In this document: positions 7,943 through 17,032 of the stretch, in pieces
Position numbering within the stretch: the stretch's first letter is position 1
Layout of the letters: every line of letters begins with the position of its first letter
DNA from: an uncultured Bacteroides sp.
Lineage (GTDB): Bacteria; Bacteroidota; Bacteroidia; Bacteroidales; Bacteroidaceae
Direction of reading: 5' to 3'
Assembly (NCBI RefSeq): GCF_963677715.1
Contig: NZ_OY782495.1
Coordinates: 248,001-312,000 of the forward strand
DNA: 64,000 bases
Notes under the pieces: model-generated
What the model was told of the DNA's origin: nothing
Database searches by the model: none
The model's input: only the letters and a program-made list of their open reading frames with translations
Translations under genes and position numbers: made by a program

Positions 7943-10126
7943 ATGATCATGAAAGACATTTTTGTAACTACCTACCGGGGATTCAGTAACGTAAACGGGC
8001 AAATAGGGCTCACCGACTGCATAAACGACATTCGCACGGGAAAATACATGATTTCGGTAGAGAAAATTGCGTTGTTGGTGGCACAGGGAAAGACGGAGGA
8101 GGCAAACAACGTGAAGAAGCAACTGCCGTTGCTTACCGTAACGGCAAACTACCGGGAGAGGCGGTTGGCGGAGAGCATATCGCGATACAACGATGTGCAG
8201 ACGATAGACATTGACGACCTGACGAAGGAGCAGGTGACGGAACTGAGGCCTGTGTTGGAGGCTGATGCGAACATGCTGGCGTTCTTCCTTACGCCGAAAA
8301 GACACGGGTACAAGCTGATTGTGTATCTGCAAACGTCTTTGGCGGTGCAGTTGAGACGGGCAACGCTGGGTGTGGAGGAGATTGCATACGAGGCGTTGGA
8401 GCATTACCACGGACAGATGTATGAGCTGAGCCGGGCGTATTACGAGAAGTTGCTGGGGGTAAAGGTGGATACGAGCGGCAGGGATATCGGACGGGGGATG
8501 TTTACGTCGTTCGACGAGCAGGCTTACTTGAACGAGGAGTTGTTGCAACGAATGGTGGTGCCGGAGATTCGCATATTGCCTCCCCTGCCGAAGGTGAAGA
8601 AGGTAGCGGGCCGAATGTGGGAATCGGAAGTAACGGGCAACGTGGATGTGAACATCGGGGATGTGGAACCGTGGGAGAAGATGGAGTATCAGAAGGCGGT
8701 GAATGCTGCCCGGAGGCTGTTGCGCTTTGAGGAGGGAAATCGTGATACCTTTTTGTTTACGCTGGGTAGTAAGTGTTACAAACGCGGGATAAGGAAGGAA
8801 TCGGTGTTGCTGCTGGTGAAGCGTGATTACTCGATGCCGGGACTGGATGTGGAGACACCGGTGCACAATGCGTATAAATATACGGATAAAACAGATGCGA
8901 AGGAGCAGGAAAAGAGTAAGGACAAGAGGCCGATAGTGGAACAGGTGATCGATTTTCTGGATGAGCACTACAGCATACGCCGCAACGTAATACTGGAAAG
9001 GTTGGAGTTTGCGGACTACAGTGAGGGCACGCAGGGTAGTGAGCCACGCTACAGGCTGATGCGTAACAGGGATTTCAATTCGGTGTTTACGAGTATGCAG
9101 CTCACGGGTATTAAGTGTTTTCAGACGGTGATGCGGGCGGTGATAGATTCTAACTATGCGCTGAACTATAATCCGTTTGTCGACTATTTCAGCAACCGGA
9201 CTCCCTGGGACGGGAAGACGGATTATATAGGGCAACTGGCGGACACGGTGAAGACGAAAGACAGGGAGTTCTGGCAGCAGAGCTTTAAGCATTGGCTGGT
9301 GGGGCTGGTGGCCGGGGCTTTGAACGATGAGGTGGCCAATCACTTGGTACTGATTCTCTTCAGCAAGCAGGGTAAGGGCAAGAGTACGTGGATACGCAAC
9401 CTGCTGCCGCCGCAACTGAAGGGGTATTACCGCAACGGGATGATTAGCACGGAAAACAAGGATCATTCGCTGTTGATGTCTTCTCATCTGCTCATCAACA
9501 TGGAGGAGTTTGAGGGGATGAAGAACGGGGACATTGCGGGGTTGAAGCGGATGGTGACGCAGGAGACGATTACGGAGAGAAAGACGTATGACCCGAACAT
9601 GGAGACGTATATGCGCCATGCTTCGTTCATAGGGAGCACGAACGAGCAGTGTTTCTTACAGGATTTCGGGGGTGCGAGGCGATTCGTTTGTTCGGTGGCG
9701 ACGGACATTGATTATCATACGCCGGTGAATTATGAGGGGGTGTACGGGCAGGCGTTCTACTTGCTGAACAACGGGTACCGCTACTGGTACGAGGGTGAGG
9801 AGATAGAGTTGCTGAACAGGCGCAACGAGCAGTTCAGAATGAAGGATCCGGTGGAGGAGATGTTGTATGTGTTTTACCGTCAGGCTACGACCGGTGATAC
9901 GGAGGTGAAGTGGAAACCTGCAGCGGCTATTCTTTCGACCATCGCTGCGCATGGACGCATACTGATGAACAAGCAGACGCAACAGCACTTGACAAAGGTG
10001 TTGGAGAGGGATGGTTTTAACCCCCGGATAAGTGTGCATGGGGTGACGGAGTATGAGGTGGTGCAGTTCTCTATGGAGGAGGTGGAGAGAGGATTTAGAA
10101 AGGAAGCGAATGTTCTTGCTTTTTGA
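7943..10126 (+). CDS. VirE-N / VirE (VapE-like) primase-helicase-type protein
   Basis: The protein is 727 residues. The N-terminal half resembles the BT4734/VirE_N domain, with TIDIDDL near 87-93, FLTPKRHGYKL, and VDTSGRDIGRGMF near 175-187, which recalls archaeo-eukaryotic primase folds. The C-terminal half is a VirE/VapE ATPase with Walker A SKQGKGKST (474-482) and a Walker B-like LLINMEEFE (516-524). Such proteins sit beside Bacteroides capsule loci and in mobile islands; their exact function is not established. Met 3 (7949) is an alternative start. The last codons (ANVLAF) are encoded by a sequence that resembles the first unit of the repeat beginning at 10125, so the repeat may have reshaped the gene end. 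Confidence 0.85.
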   Translation: MIMKDIFVTTYRGFSNVNGQIGLTDCINDIRTGKYMISVEKIALLVAQGKTEEANNVKKQLPLLTVTANYRERRLAESISRYNDVQTIDIDDLTKEQVTELRPVLEADANMLAFFLTPKRHGYKLIVYLQTSLAVQLRRATLGVEEIAYEALEHYHGQMYELSRAYYEKLLGVKVDTSGRDIGRGMFTSFDEQAYLNEELLQRMVVPEIRILPPLPKVKKVAGRMWESEVTGNVDVNIGDVEPWEKMEYQKAVNAARRLLRFEEGNRDTFLFTLGSKCYKRGIRKESVLLLVKRDYSMPGLDVETPVHNAYKYTDKTDAKEQEKSKDKRPIVEQVIDFLDEHYSIRRNVILERLEFADYSEGTQGSEPRYRLMRNRDFNSVFTSMQLTGIKCFQTVMRAVIDSNYALNYNPFVDYFSNRTPWDGKTDYIGQLADTVKTKDREFWQQSFKHWLVGLVAGALNDEVANHLVLILFSKQGKGKSTWIRNLLPPQLKGYYRNGMISTENKDHSLLMSSHLLINMEEFEGMKNGDIAGLKRMVTQETITERKTYDPNMETYMRHASFIGSTNEQCFLQDFGGARRFVCSVATDIDYHTPVNYEGVYGQAFYLLNNGYRYWYEGEEIELLNRRNEQFRMKDPVEEMLYVFYRQATTGDTEVKWKPAAAILSTIAAHGRILMNKQTQQHLTKVLERDGFNPRISVHGVTEYEVVQFSMEEVERGFRKEANVLAF

Positions 10127-10663
10127 ATGTTCTTTCTCTTTTGCTCTTAAAAGAATGTTCTTTCTCTTTTGCCTTGACGCAAAAGAGAAAAGAACCAAAG
10201 AGAAAAAGTCAAGGCTGCTTTTGTTACGCTACTGCGAAGAGGTACTGCGCTACAAGCGATTGAACTCGCTGCGCTCAAACAGAATCGCTTGCTTTACGCT
10301 CCGTGCCTCTTCTCCGTTTTACGCTCCGCAAAAGAGGCCATTTTTAATTCTACTCCACATTGCTTCGCTCGTGCCTCATTCCACTTTGCTGTGCTCGTGA
10401 TACTGCTGTTGCACCACATCGCTTCGCTCGTGCCTATTCCACTTTGCTGCGCTCGTGGTCGCTGTTTGCCACTTTGCTGCGCTCGTGTCCTATTCCACTT
10501 TGCTTTGCTCGTGTTTTTAACTTCGCTTTACTCGCTTTGCTCGCTTGCTGCTACTTGTTTCATTATAAGTTATTTCGATTACATTATATGTTATGGGGAT
10601 TAGGTTATTTGTTATGAGGGGGCTTTTTTTCTACATTTATCGGGTTTAATGGTTGGTTAATAA
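10125..10663. repeat. Structured dispersed repeat, copy A
   Basis: The left part has two GAATGTTCTTTCTCTTTTG units and a nested hairpin in which GCCTTGAC pairs with GTCAAGGC and CTTTTGC with GCAAAAG. It is followed by TACTGCGCTACAAGCGATTG and by short tandem units of the form TCCACTTTGCTGCGCTCGTG. The right end (10613-10663, GAGGGGGCTTTTTTTCTAC onward) recurs at 12902-12952. Open frames inside it are artefacts of the short-unit composition. From 10664 to 10880 I see nothing. Confidence 0.85.
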
Positions 10664-10882
10664 TGTATATATAAAATGAGGAGTAATAGATATAAATCTT
10701 TCTCCTGAAAAAAATAATGGCAGCATAAAATACAACAAAATAGAGCTAATGCAATTAAACTATATCACTTGAACCGTTCACGGAATCGATTTCCATTTCT
10801 ATTCATTTAACTCTCTTTTTTTATTAAATGGGCGTAAATTGAGAAATTCTCTCATTTTATTATTAATATACCGAATTTTTTG

Positions 10883-10890
10883 TAGCTTTG
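10883..10890 (+). promoter_or_regulatory. -7 box for the first AAA15 ATPase
   Basis: TAGCTTTG is a full TAnnTTTG match 31 bases before the start codon. The -33 region is AT-rich without a clear TTTG. Confidence 0.45.
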
Positions 10891-10921
10891 CTGCATTTTT
10901 AACCGAAACACCAATCAAATT

Positions 10922-12142
10922 ATGCTAATCAATTTTACTGTAGGCAATTATTGTTCATTCAAAGAGAAGAAGACTTTGAGTATGGAGGCCACGGCCATTA
11001 AGGAACTCAAAGAGTCAATCATCGTGAAGGGTGATCACAGGCTTTTGCCTTCTGCTGTTATCTATGGGGCTAACTCAAGTGGGAAAAGCAATTTGTTGAA
11101 AGCTATAGATAAGTTTACAACATTGGTCTCTTCCTCTTCAAGATCAATTTCTACCGATAAACTGAATCTTGTTCCGTTCTTATTGAATACAGAAACAGAA
11201 AAAGAGCCTTCGTTCTTTGAAGTGGAGTTATTGATTAATAATACCGTATATAGATATGGTTTCATGGCAGACAACGAGCGCATTCATGAAGAGTGGCTTT
11301 ATAAAACAAAAAAGAAAAAGGAAATCTGCCTTTTTATCAGAACTATTGAGGGTATTGGAGTTACAGAGGATTTTCCGAAGGGAAAGGGTGTGGAAGAAAA
11401 GACACGTGACAATGCGCTTTTTTTATCGATGGTTAATTCACTCAATGGCGGTATAGCCAAGAAAATAGTACAACAAATAAGTTCTCTTTGGGTTATTTCC
11501 GGAATTAATCGTTCACTCTGGTCTAATGTCACAAATATAGCATGCAATGCAGACAAGCTCTTTCTGAAAGCAGCAAAAACGTTCTTTCGTACTATGAATA
11601 TGGGGTTCGATGATTTCGAAATTTCCGAAGATCCTGATATCATGAAGGTAGTCAAGGCATATACTTTGCATCATCAATATGACAACGAAGGGCGGATAAC
11701 GGGTGAGAAGCGTTTCACCATGCAAGAGTGTGAATCATCGGGAACAAATAAGTTATTTGAGCTGGCCGCTTTGCTCATCATGAGCTTAAAACAGGGAAGT
11801 ATACTCGTTATTGATGAGCTGGATTCTCAATTGCACCCCATCCTGACGCAACATATCATCGACATGTTTAATGACCCGGAGCAGAACCAGAATGGTGCAC
11901 AACTGATTTTTGCTACGCATAATACTAATTTATTGAATATCAAAGCATTCAGAAGAGACCAGATTTGGTTTACGGAAAAAGATGAGACGGAAGCTACGGA
12001 TTTATATTCACTGGTAGAGCTCAAGGAGCCTGATGGGACGAAAATCCGGAATGATCGGAGTTTTGAAAAAGACTATATCAACGGACGCTACGGGGCTATT
12101 CCGTACATTAAAAATAAATCATGGGACAATTCTGAAGTATAA
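10922..12142 (+). CDS. AAA15-family (RloA/AbiL-like) ATPase without a visible partner
   Basis: The 406-residue protein belongs to the OLD/ABC-like AAA15 ATPases found in anti-phage systems. It has Walker A GANSSGKS (49-56), a signature-like ESSGT (271-275), Walker B ILVIDELDSQLHP (294-306) and a switch histidine in ATHNTN (331-336), and ends with RYGAIPYI. Related ATPases usually act with a nuclease partner (RloB, or the TOPRIM protein of AbiL or PARIS systems). Here no partner follows: 38 bases after the stop there is a truncated piece of the dispersed repeat. The gene may be a solitary sensor ATPase or the survivor of a two-gene system. Its own promoter is at 10883. Confidence 0.82.
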   Translation: MLINFTVGNYCSFKEKKTLSMEATAIKELKESIIVKGDHRLLPSAVIYGANSSGKSNLLKAIDKFTTLVSSSSRSISTDKLNLVPFLLNTETEKEPSFFEVELLINNTVYRYGFMADNERIHEEWLYKTKKKKEICLFIRTIEGIGVTEDFPKGKGVEEKTRDNALFLSMVNSLNGGIAKKIVQQISSLWVISGINRSLWSNVTNIACNADKLFLKAAKTFFRTMNMGFDDFEISEDPDIMKVVKAYTLHHQYDNEGRITGEKRFTMQECESSGTNKLFELAALLIMSLKQGSILVIDELDSQLHPILTQHIIDMFNDPEQNQNGAQLIFATHNTNLLNIKAFRRDQIWFTEKDETEATDLYSLVELKEPDGTKIRNDRSFEKDYINGRYGAIPYIKNKSWDNSEV

Positions 12143-12180
12143 AATAGAAGAAGCGAAAGAGGCTCACAGAAAGGCTAAGC

Positions 12181-12235
12181 TTAACTCTACTCCACATCGC
12201 TTTGCTCGTGCTTCCTTGTGCCACTTGCTCGTGGT
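12181..12235. repeat. Truncated copy of the dispersed repeat
   Basis: TTAACTCTACTCCACATCGC and TTTGCTCGTG match the middle of copies B and C, but the left hairpin is missing. It lies directly after the ATPase gene and may mark a recombination scar. Confidence 0.7.
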
Positions 12236-12287
12236 TATGTAGTACGGACGTACAGATGCTTTATGCCTTCGTACGTATTGCCAGTAA

Positions 12288-12395
12288 AGTGATCAGGGAA
12301 TTTCGTATGCTATATCGGGCTACTACATCTCTGAATACAATGGTGGAGTATATGCTTTTGAGGTATTCAAAAACGATGCTATCTTCGAGTTTTAA
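12288..12395 (+). other. Possible C-terminal gene remnant
   Basis: This frame reads SDQGISYAISGYYISEY and continues to FEVFKNDAIFEF and a TAA, which looks protein-like, but it has no start and a TAA just upstream. It could be the end of a lost partner gene of the preceding ATPase. The rest of 12236-12527 holds nothing I recognise. Confidence 0.3.
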
Positions 12396-12527
12396 ATGTA
12401 TCAGGTAAGGAAGTCCCCCGAATTTGGAGAATAAAGCAAAGCTTTCATCGGAATCTTCATGTTGGCAATAGTTTTAAGTATGATTAAAACTAATAGCAAA
12501 TATAAGGAAAGTTTTAAGTATAAAGTG

Positions 12528-12952
12528 GAATGTTCTTTCTTTTTTTTGTTTTAAAGAATGTTCTTTCTCTTTTGCCTTGACGCAAAAAAGAAAGAACCAA
12601 AGAGAAAAAGTCAAGGCTTCTTTTGCTACGCTACTGCGAAGAGGTACTGCGCTACAAGCGATTGAACTCGCTGCGCTCAAACAGAATCGCTTGCTTTACG
12701 CTACGTGCCTCTTCTCCGTTTTACGCTGCGCAAAAGAGGCCATTCTTAACTCTACTCCACATTGCTTCGCTCGTGGTACTGCCCCTGCTCCACTTTGCTG
12801 CGCTCGTGGTACTGCTACCACTCCACATCGCTTTGCTCGTGCATTCCGGCATCACTTTGCTCGCCTTGCTCGCTCGTATGAGAATTTCTTCCGTTACATT
12901 ATATGAGGGGGCTTTTTTTCTACATTTATCGGGTTTAATAGTTGGTTAATAA
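12528..12952. repeat. Structured dispersed repeat, copy B
   Basis: Its core (12528-12859) aligns without length change to copy C at an offset of 2719 bases, with only scattered substitutions. The right end (12902-12952) matches copy A. It has the same GCCTTGAC/GTCAAGGC hairpin and CTCGTG tandem units. Frames through it (for example 12577-12906) are not genes. From 12953 to 13047 I see nothing. Confidence 0.88.
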
Positions 12953-13047
12953 CCATAGTCCGAAAAATTTGTCGTAGAGTTGGTAAAGGCCTTGTTCTCG
13001 GGTGATAGTGATATATCTGTTCTAATAAATGTTCTTTCATATTTAAC

Positions 13048-13614
13048 CTATAATTTCTTTATTGCCTTATAAATATCACTGTACGATTCCTTTCCCTTAT
13101 GCTTTTCTGCCAACTCACAGGCTTTTGCCATTTTGCCATTGCCAATCATATCTTTTACCCATTTTTCCTTTTCAAGAAACTTGCGTGTTTTATCATAGGA
13201 TGGAATATAGCGCTTCAATGCTTTTTCTGTGGCATTTGAATCTTGAAAATGGCGACAAGTATCCTCATAGTGTAGTAAAAACCAATATTCTATGGATTGA
13301 AGGCTATCGCACAAAAGCACGTTTTTATTTTTTTCGTAGCGTTTCTTTAATGAAGCAAGTTTTTTATTTTCGACAGCAGAACGGCGGCTCACATCTGCAT
13401 CGAAGACACAGATAACAAAAACATCCTCTTTCAATAATTCCTTTATCTTTTTCTCTATCTTTTCGATACTATTATTCTCAAATAATCGAGGCGAGATGGA
13501 GCAACGATAACTAAAGAGTTTTTTTATATGACTAAAGTAGAAGAGTTCGGTCAATCCTTCGCCAACAATATGAATTACTTGGCGCGTTTCGTGCGTATTT
13601 TTAAGGTTTCTCAT
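13048..13614 (-). CDS. RloB-like putative nuclease (partner of the RloA-type ATPase)
   Basis: The 188-residue protein has the RloB/AbiL-type acidic pattern: GEGLTE (E19, E23), a VICVFDADVS strand (D72, D74) and SIEYWFLLHY (E109). This arrangement is TOPRIM-like and predicts a metal-dependent nuclease. It lies 11 bases after the ATPase gene on the same strand, the standard two-gene layout of RloA/RloB, related to lactococcal AbiL abortive infection. The inferred role is as the toxic effector released or activated by the ATPase upon phage infection; the target is unknown. GC content is low compared with the flanking core genes. Confidence 0.82.
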   Translation of the reverse strand: MRNLKNTHETRQVIHIVGEGLTELFYFSHIKKLFSYRCSISPRLFENNSIEKIEKKIKELLKEDVFVICVFDADVSRRSAVENKKLASLKKRYEKNKNVLLCDSLQSIEYWFLLHYEDTCRHFQDSNATEKALKRYIPSYDKTRKFLEKEKWVKDMIGNGKMAKACELAEKHKGKESYSDIYKAIKKL

Positions 13615-13625
13615 ATCTACACACT

Positions 13626-14837
13626 TTATATATTAGGAACAGCACCAAACTTACCGAACTTATAGGCTTTCTGCAATGAGCTGATTCGGTTCAGTCCTTT
13701 AAAATCAGTTAGGGGGTAAAGAACGGTAGCACCATCTTTGTTCTTCTCCGTGAACCAAACATTATCCATACGCAGTAAATCATCTTCTGCTAATAATCCG
13801 TCATAGTGAGTGGTAATTAACATTTGAGCATATTCCGATTCTTTCAAGAACCTTTCGATGATGTATTCAATCAATCGCGGATGCAGTGAAGATTCAATCT
13901 CATCGACAGCTAAAATAGCATTATTGGATATTATCTCTTGAATACAACCGGCCAACCCCATTGTACGGAGAGTACCTTGTGATTCTAATAGTTCCGGAAA
14001 ATCAAATACAGAGGTTTGTCCATTTTCATTCTGCACCTTATGTTGAAAAATAAGATCTCTTACAACACCTTCAGGGGAATCTTGTTTATGTTCGGATATA
14101 TCCGATATGTTAAAATCAGCCTCCTGCAAGTATTTCAATATGTAATCCTTGCTAACCTGGTTGTTTATTTTATTTTCGGAATATTGCTTCAAGTTCTTCA
14201 TTGGACTAATTGCAGGCATCATTTGATTGCGGAAGTATGCCAATACATCCTCAATCTCAGGAACATTAATGTTTACCTGTTGATATGCTGCAAAAACGGA
14301 CATGTTGGGGAGACATTTTAACGAAATTTCCTCTTTTGCCGCAGGTGTCAGTTTAATTTTGTAGCCATATTTTATGGAAGACACACCGCCATCAATAGTA
14401 CGCTCAAAAATAGAAGTGGGTTGCTGGCTAGTATAGTATGTTAATGATTCCATTATTATATGGGTTTTTGTCAGCTCCAATGAATAGACATATTTAACCG
14501 CATCCAGATTCTCTTTCTGTACATAAAAAGTTAGAATAATGGATGCAGGTTCTTTACTACTATTACTGTCTAACAAAAATGAAACGACTCCCGTCTCAGC
14601 ACTTTTATTGGTAGGGATTTGAAAAATAAATTTACGTAAAAAATCATATATCAAGATGAGATTGCTTTTACCTGAAGCATTAGCTCCATACACTATTGCC
14701 AATTTGAGTAAACGCACTCCGGGAGCCACTTCAACTACGTGATATGACTCCATATCTTTACTTTTATCCGCTTCAAAGCTAAATATGGCTTCGTCTCTGA
14801 ACGAAAGTAAATTTCTAATTTTTATTTCTGCTATCAT
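13626..14837 (-). CDS. RloA-like AAA15 ATPase (AbiL-type defence)
   Basis: The 403-residue protein starts at ATG 14837 (MIAEIKIRNLLSF), the position that aligns with other family members; an upstream in-frame ATG at 14876 adds 13 unlikely residues. It has Walker A GANASGKS (51-58), Walker B AVDEIESSLHP and TTHYDG, and ends with KFGAVPNI, like the first ATPase in this region. It is the upstream gene of a pair with the RloB-like gene. The ATPase presumably senses infection and controls the effector. The pair is bracketed by direct repeats B and C. Confidence 0.85.
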   Translation of the reverse strand: MIAEIKIRNLLSFRDEAIFSFEADKSKDMESYHVVEVAPGVRLLKLAIVYGANASGKSNLILIYDFLRKFIFQIPTNKSAETGVVSFLLDSNSSKEPASIILTFYVQKENLDAVKYVYSLELTKTHIIMESLTYYTSQQPTSIFERTIDGGVSSIKYGYKIKLTPAAKEEISLKCLPNMSVFAAYQQVNINVPEIEDVLAYFRNQMMPAISPMKNLKQYSENKINNQVSKDYILKYLQEADFNISDISEHKQDSPEGVVRDLIFQHKVQNENGQTSVFDFPELLESQGTLRTMGLAGCIQEIISNNAILAVDEIESSLHPRLIEYIIERFLKESEYAQMLITTHYDGLLAEDDLLRMDNVWFTEKNKDGATVLYPLTDFKGLNRISSLQKAYKFGKFGAVPNI

Positions 14838-15063
14838 AATCAACTCATATTCTGCAAATATATAAAATAAAAACAATATAAATATATATATAATCGCATA
14901 AATAGCAAAAATAATGCAATTTTAATAATCTAAGTTTCAAAAACGTATACTCGATAAAAAAGCAAACCTTTTGAACTTACTTTCAATTATATTTTTCAAA
15001 AATTCTCCCGGATGAATTTACGCACATGAGACTGCTTTGTTCTCTCATGGCTTTTACTACTGT

Positions 15064-15153
15064 CTAATGGGCGCCTTTTAATATCAGGGGCATTCTTCCG
15101 TTTTTGTCTTTCCATCTCTTGAGGTCTTCGATAATACTGCGATACAATTCCAT
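15064..15153 (-). pseudogene. N-terminal remnant of an AAA_14/DUF4143 ATPase
   Basis: ATG 15153 opens 29 codons (MELYRSIIEDLKRWKDKNGR then MPLILKGAH) and stops. This is the usual start of Bacteroidales AAA_14/DUF4143 ATPases, whose next residues RQVGKT form the P-loop; here a stop replaces it. The overlapping 67-codon frame at 14996-15199 is a shadow. Apart from this I see no gene between 14838 and 15246. Confidence 0.55.
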
Positions 15154-15246
15154 AATAGCTGATTTTGGCTCCTAAAAGTGGCGAAATAGTACAAATCATG
15201 TTCCTATTTATGGCGAAAGTATGAAAAAGTAGATTGTTTATACAAA

Positions 15247-15590
15247 GAATGTTCTTTCTCTTTTGCTCTTAAAAGAATATTCTTTCTCTTTTGCCTTGAC
15301 GCAAAAAAGAAAGAACCAAAGAGAAAAAGTCAAGGCTTCTTTTGCTACGCTACTGCGAAGGGGTACTGCGCTACAAGCGATTGAACTCGCTGCGCTCAAA
15401 CAGAATCGCTTGCTTTACGCTACGTGCCTCTTCTCCGTTTTACGCTGCGCAAAAGAGGCCATTCTTAACTCTACTCCACATCGCTACGCTCGTGGTACTG
15501 CCCCTGCTCCACTTTGCTGCGCTCGTGGTACTGCTACCACTCCACATCGCTTTGCTCGTGCATTCCGGCATCACTTTGTTCACTGCGCTT
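15247..15590. repeat. Structured dispersed repeat, copy C (right end missing)
   Basis: It is collinear with copy B over 332 bases in the same orientation and then breaks off near 15590, lacking the GAGGGGGC right end. With B it forms a direct repeat around the RloA/RloB genes. Confidence 0.88.
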
Positions 15591-15643
15591 ACTAAACAAT
15601 TAGACTGTTATTATATATATTTAACAAAACAAAGGTGGAATTA

Positions 15644-15675
15644 TTTTTATCCTTTTAAAAGATGTTATATCTTTG
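15644..15675 (+). promoter_or_regulatory. Promoter of the Abi_2 gene
   Basis: TTTT (15644-15647), a 20-base spacer and a perfect TATCTTTG -7 box (15668-15675). Transcription would start near 15682, about 60 bases before the gene. Confidence 0.6.
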
Positions 15676-15743
15676 CATTCAATAGTACCTGCCAAGCCTC
15701 TTAACAATGCTCAAATAGGCGGGTCGTTTTATTTTAAGCCTTT

Positions 15744-16643
15744 ATGAAGGAATCTTTTTGCAAGAAATATTCAACAACACAGCAACAAATAAATCTTTTA
15801 AAAGCAAGAGGTTTAATTATTAATGACGAAAAAAAAGTTGCTGATTATATATGTAATATTGGTTATTTTCGTTTAAGTGCTTACTTCTATCCATTTCTTA
15901 AAAGCCCCAAAGAAAATCACGTTTATAAAGCCAATTCCACTTTTAAACAAGTAATGGATATATATCGATTTGACAGAAAATTACGGCTGTTATTATTTAA
16001 TGAGATTGAAAAAATTGAGGTCGCTATTCGTTCTTGTATAGTTAATACAGCGTGTGATTTGTTAGAAGATATATTTTGGATCACTAATCCTGCATTTTTT
16101 TATAATCGTAAAAAATTTGATTTTGCTATATCTTCAATAGATAGTGAAATTCATAAATCTAAAGAAGACTTTATTACTCATTTTAAAGAAACATATACTG
16201 ATTCTTATCCCCCCGCATGGATGATAGTTGAAATACTTCCTTTAGGAACGCTTTGCTATATGTATATGAATTTGAAAGATACATCTTTAAAAAAACGAAT
16301 AGCACAACATTTCGGTTTACAGATTCCTACTTTTAATTCATGGATTACTATTTTGGCAGGATTAAGAAATATGTGTTGCCACCATACCAGAACTTGGAAT
16401 AGGGAATTGCCTGTCATTCCATCCGAACCTAAACAAATAACTCACCCTTGGATTAATAGTGATGGCATAGACAAAAAAAGAATGTATTATAGAATCTGTA
16501 TGATTTATTATTTTCTCTTTACCGTTTCTTCAAACAATACTTTTAAACAGAAGTTAAAAGAACTGCTTAATCATTATCCCAATGTTGATATCCGAGCCAT
16601 GGGATTTCCCACTAATTGGGAAAAAGAACCTTTATGGATGTGA
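15744..16643 (+). CDS. Abi_2 family (AbiD/AbiF-type) HEPN protein
   Basis: The 299-residue protein matches the Abi_2 pattern: an N-terminal INLLKARGLIINDEKKVADY helix pair, YRFDRKLRLLLFNEIEKIEV (about 74-93), and a HEPN RNase-like motif RNMCCH (208-213) within LAGLRNMCCHHTRTWNRE. Family members cause abortive infection in lactococci, and HEPN proteins often cleave RNA, so an infection-activated RNase role is a reasonable inference. It stands alone with its own promoter between repeat C and the convergent DUF4248 gene. Its low GC content fits horizontal acquisition. Confidence 0.88.
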   Translation: MKESFCKKYSTTQQQINLLKARGLIINDEKKVADYICNIGYFRLSAYFYPFLKSPKENHVYKANSTFKQVMDIYRFDRKLRLLLFNEIEKIEVAIRSCIVNTACDLLEDIFWITNPAFFYNRKKFDFAISSIDSEIHKSKEDFITHFKETYTDSYPPAWMIVEILPLGTLCYMYMNLKDTSLKKRIAQHFGLQIPTFNSWITILAGLRNMCCHHTRTWNRELPVIPSEPKQITHPWINSDGIDKKRMYYRICMIYYFLFTVSSNNTFKQKLKELLNHYPNVDIRAMGFPTNWEKEPLWM

Positions 16644-16660
16644 TATTTGAGTTTGCTCAT

Positions 16661-16909
16661 TTACCCGGGTTCGCCGAGATACTTTACGATGATGCGTACT
16701 TCGAGGGGAGTGAATGAACGACGGAATCTGTAGTAACCTACCGATTGGAGTTCGGCCATGAGGGCGGTGTTTAGTCTCATCCAGCGATAGAGGGTGTTTA
16801 GTGCGAGGGTGATGCACTGATTGGGGCAGTAGAGCATGGCCAGTTCGGCCTTGGAATAGGTTCGGATGGGAAACGAACGATCTGAATTTTCTTCGTATTC
16901 TGACTTCAT
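16661..16909 (-). CDS. DUF4248 family protein
   Basis: This 82-residue protein has the pattern typical of DUF4248: RTYSKAELAMLYCPN near the N-terminus, ALNTLYRWMRLN in the middle and YYRFRRSFTPLEVRIIVKYLG at the end. The middle looks like a helix-turn-helix, so DNA binding is possible but unproven. In Bacteroides genomes this family is usually found between virE-type and HU-like genes next to capsule loci; here both intervals have been filled with other genes. It converges on the Abi_2 gene with a 17-base gap. Confidence 0.8.
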   Translation of the reverse strand: MKSEYEENSDRSFPIRTYSKAELAMLYCPNQCITLALNTLYRWMRLNTALMAELQSVGYYRFRRSFTPLEVRIIVKYLGEPG

Positions 16910-16941
16910 AATTTATCTGATTTACAAGGATTTACATGCTT

Positions 16942-16973
16942 TAAAGATAACAAATAGTTGGTTATTTTGCAAG
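16942..16973 (-). promoter_or_regulatory. Promoter of the DUF4248 gene
   Basis: On the minus strand CTTG (-33), a 20-base spacer and TATCTTTA (-7, 7 of 8). The transcription start would fall near 16935. Confidence 0.6.
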
Positions 16974-17032
16974 CTTTTATCCTCTTTTTACAACTTATCG
17001 TATTTATATTTTTAATAATAATTGTCTTTTTG

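Noticed and set aside
7940-9619. 559-codon open frame on the minus strand opposite virE
   Set aside because: Its composition is dominated by H, R, L and Q with no domain pattern, as expected from the antisense of a gene with strong third-position bias; virE has clear motifs.
12577-12906. Open frame of about 109 codons inside repeat B (and the equivalents in copies A and C)
   Set aside because: The frames arise from short C-rich tandem units without stops (repeated FARA/CCARG-type peptides) and are not conserved as proteins.
14996-15199. 67-codon minus-strand frame upstream of the RloA-like gene
   Set aside because: It overlaps the AAA_14/DUF4143 remnant in another frame, and only the remnant's reading resembles a known protein start.
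10125-16643. Prophage or integrative element carrying the defence genes
   Set aside because: No integrase, phage structural genes, att duplications or conjugation genes are visible; repeat-mediated exchange explains the layout better.
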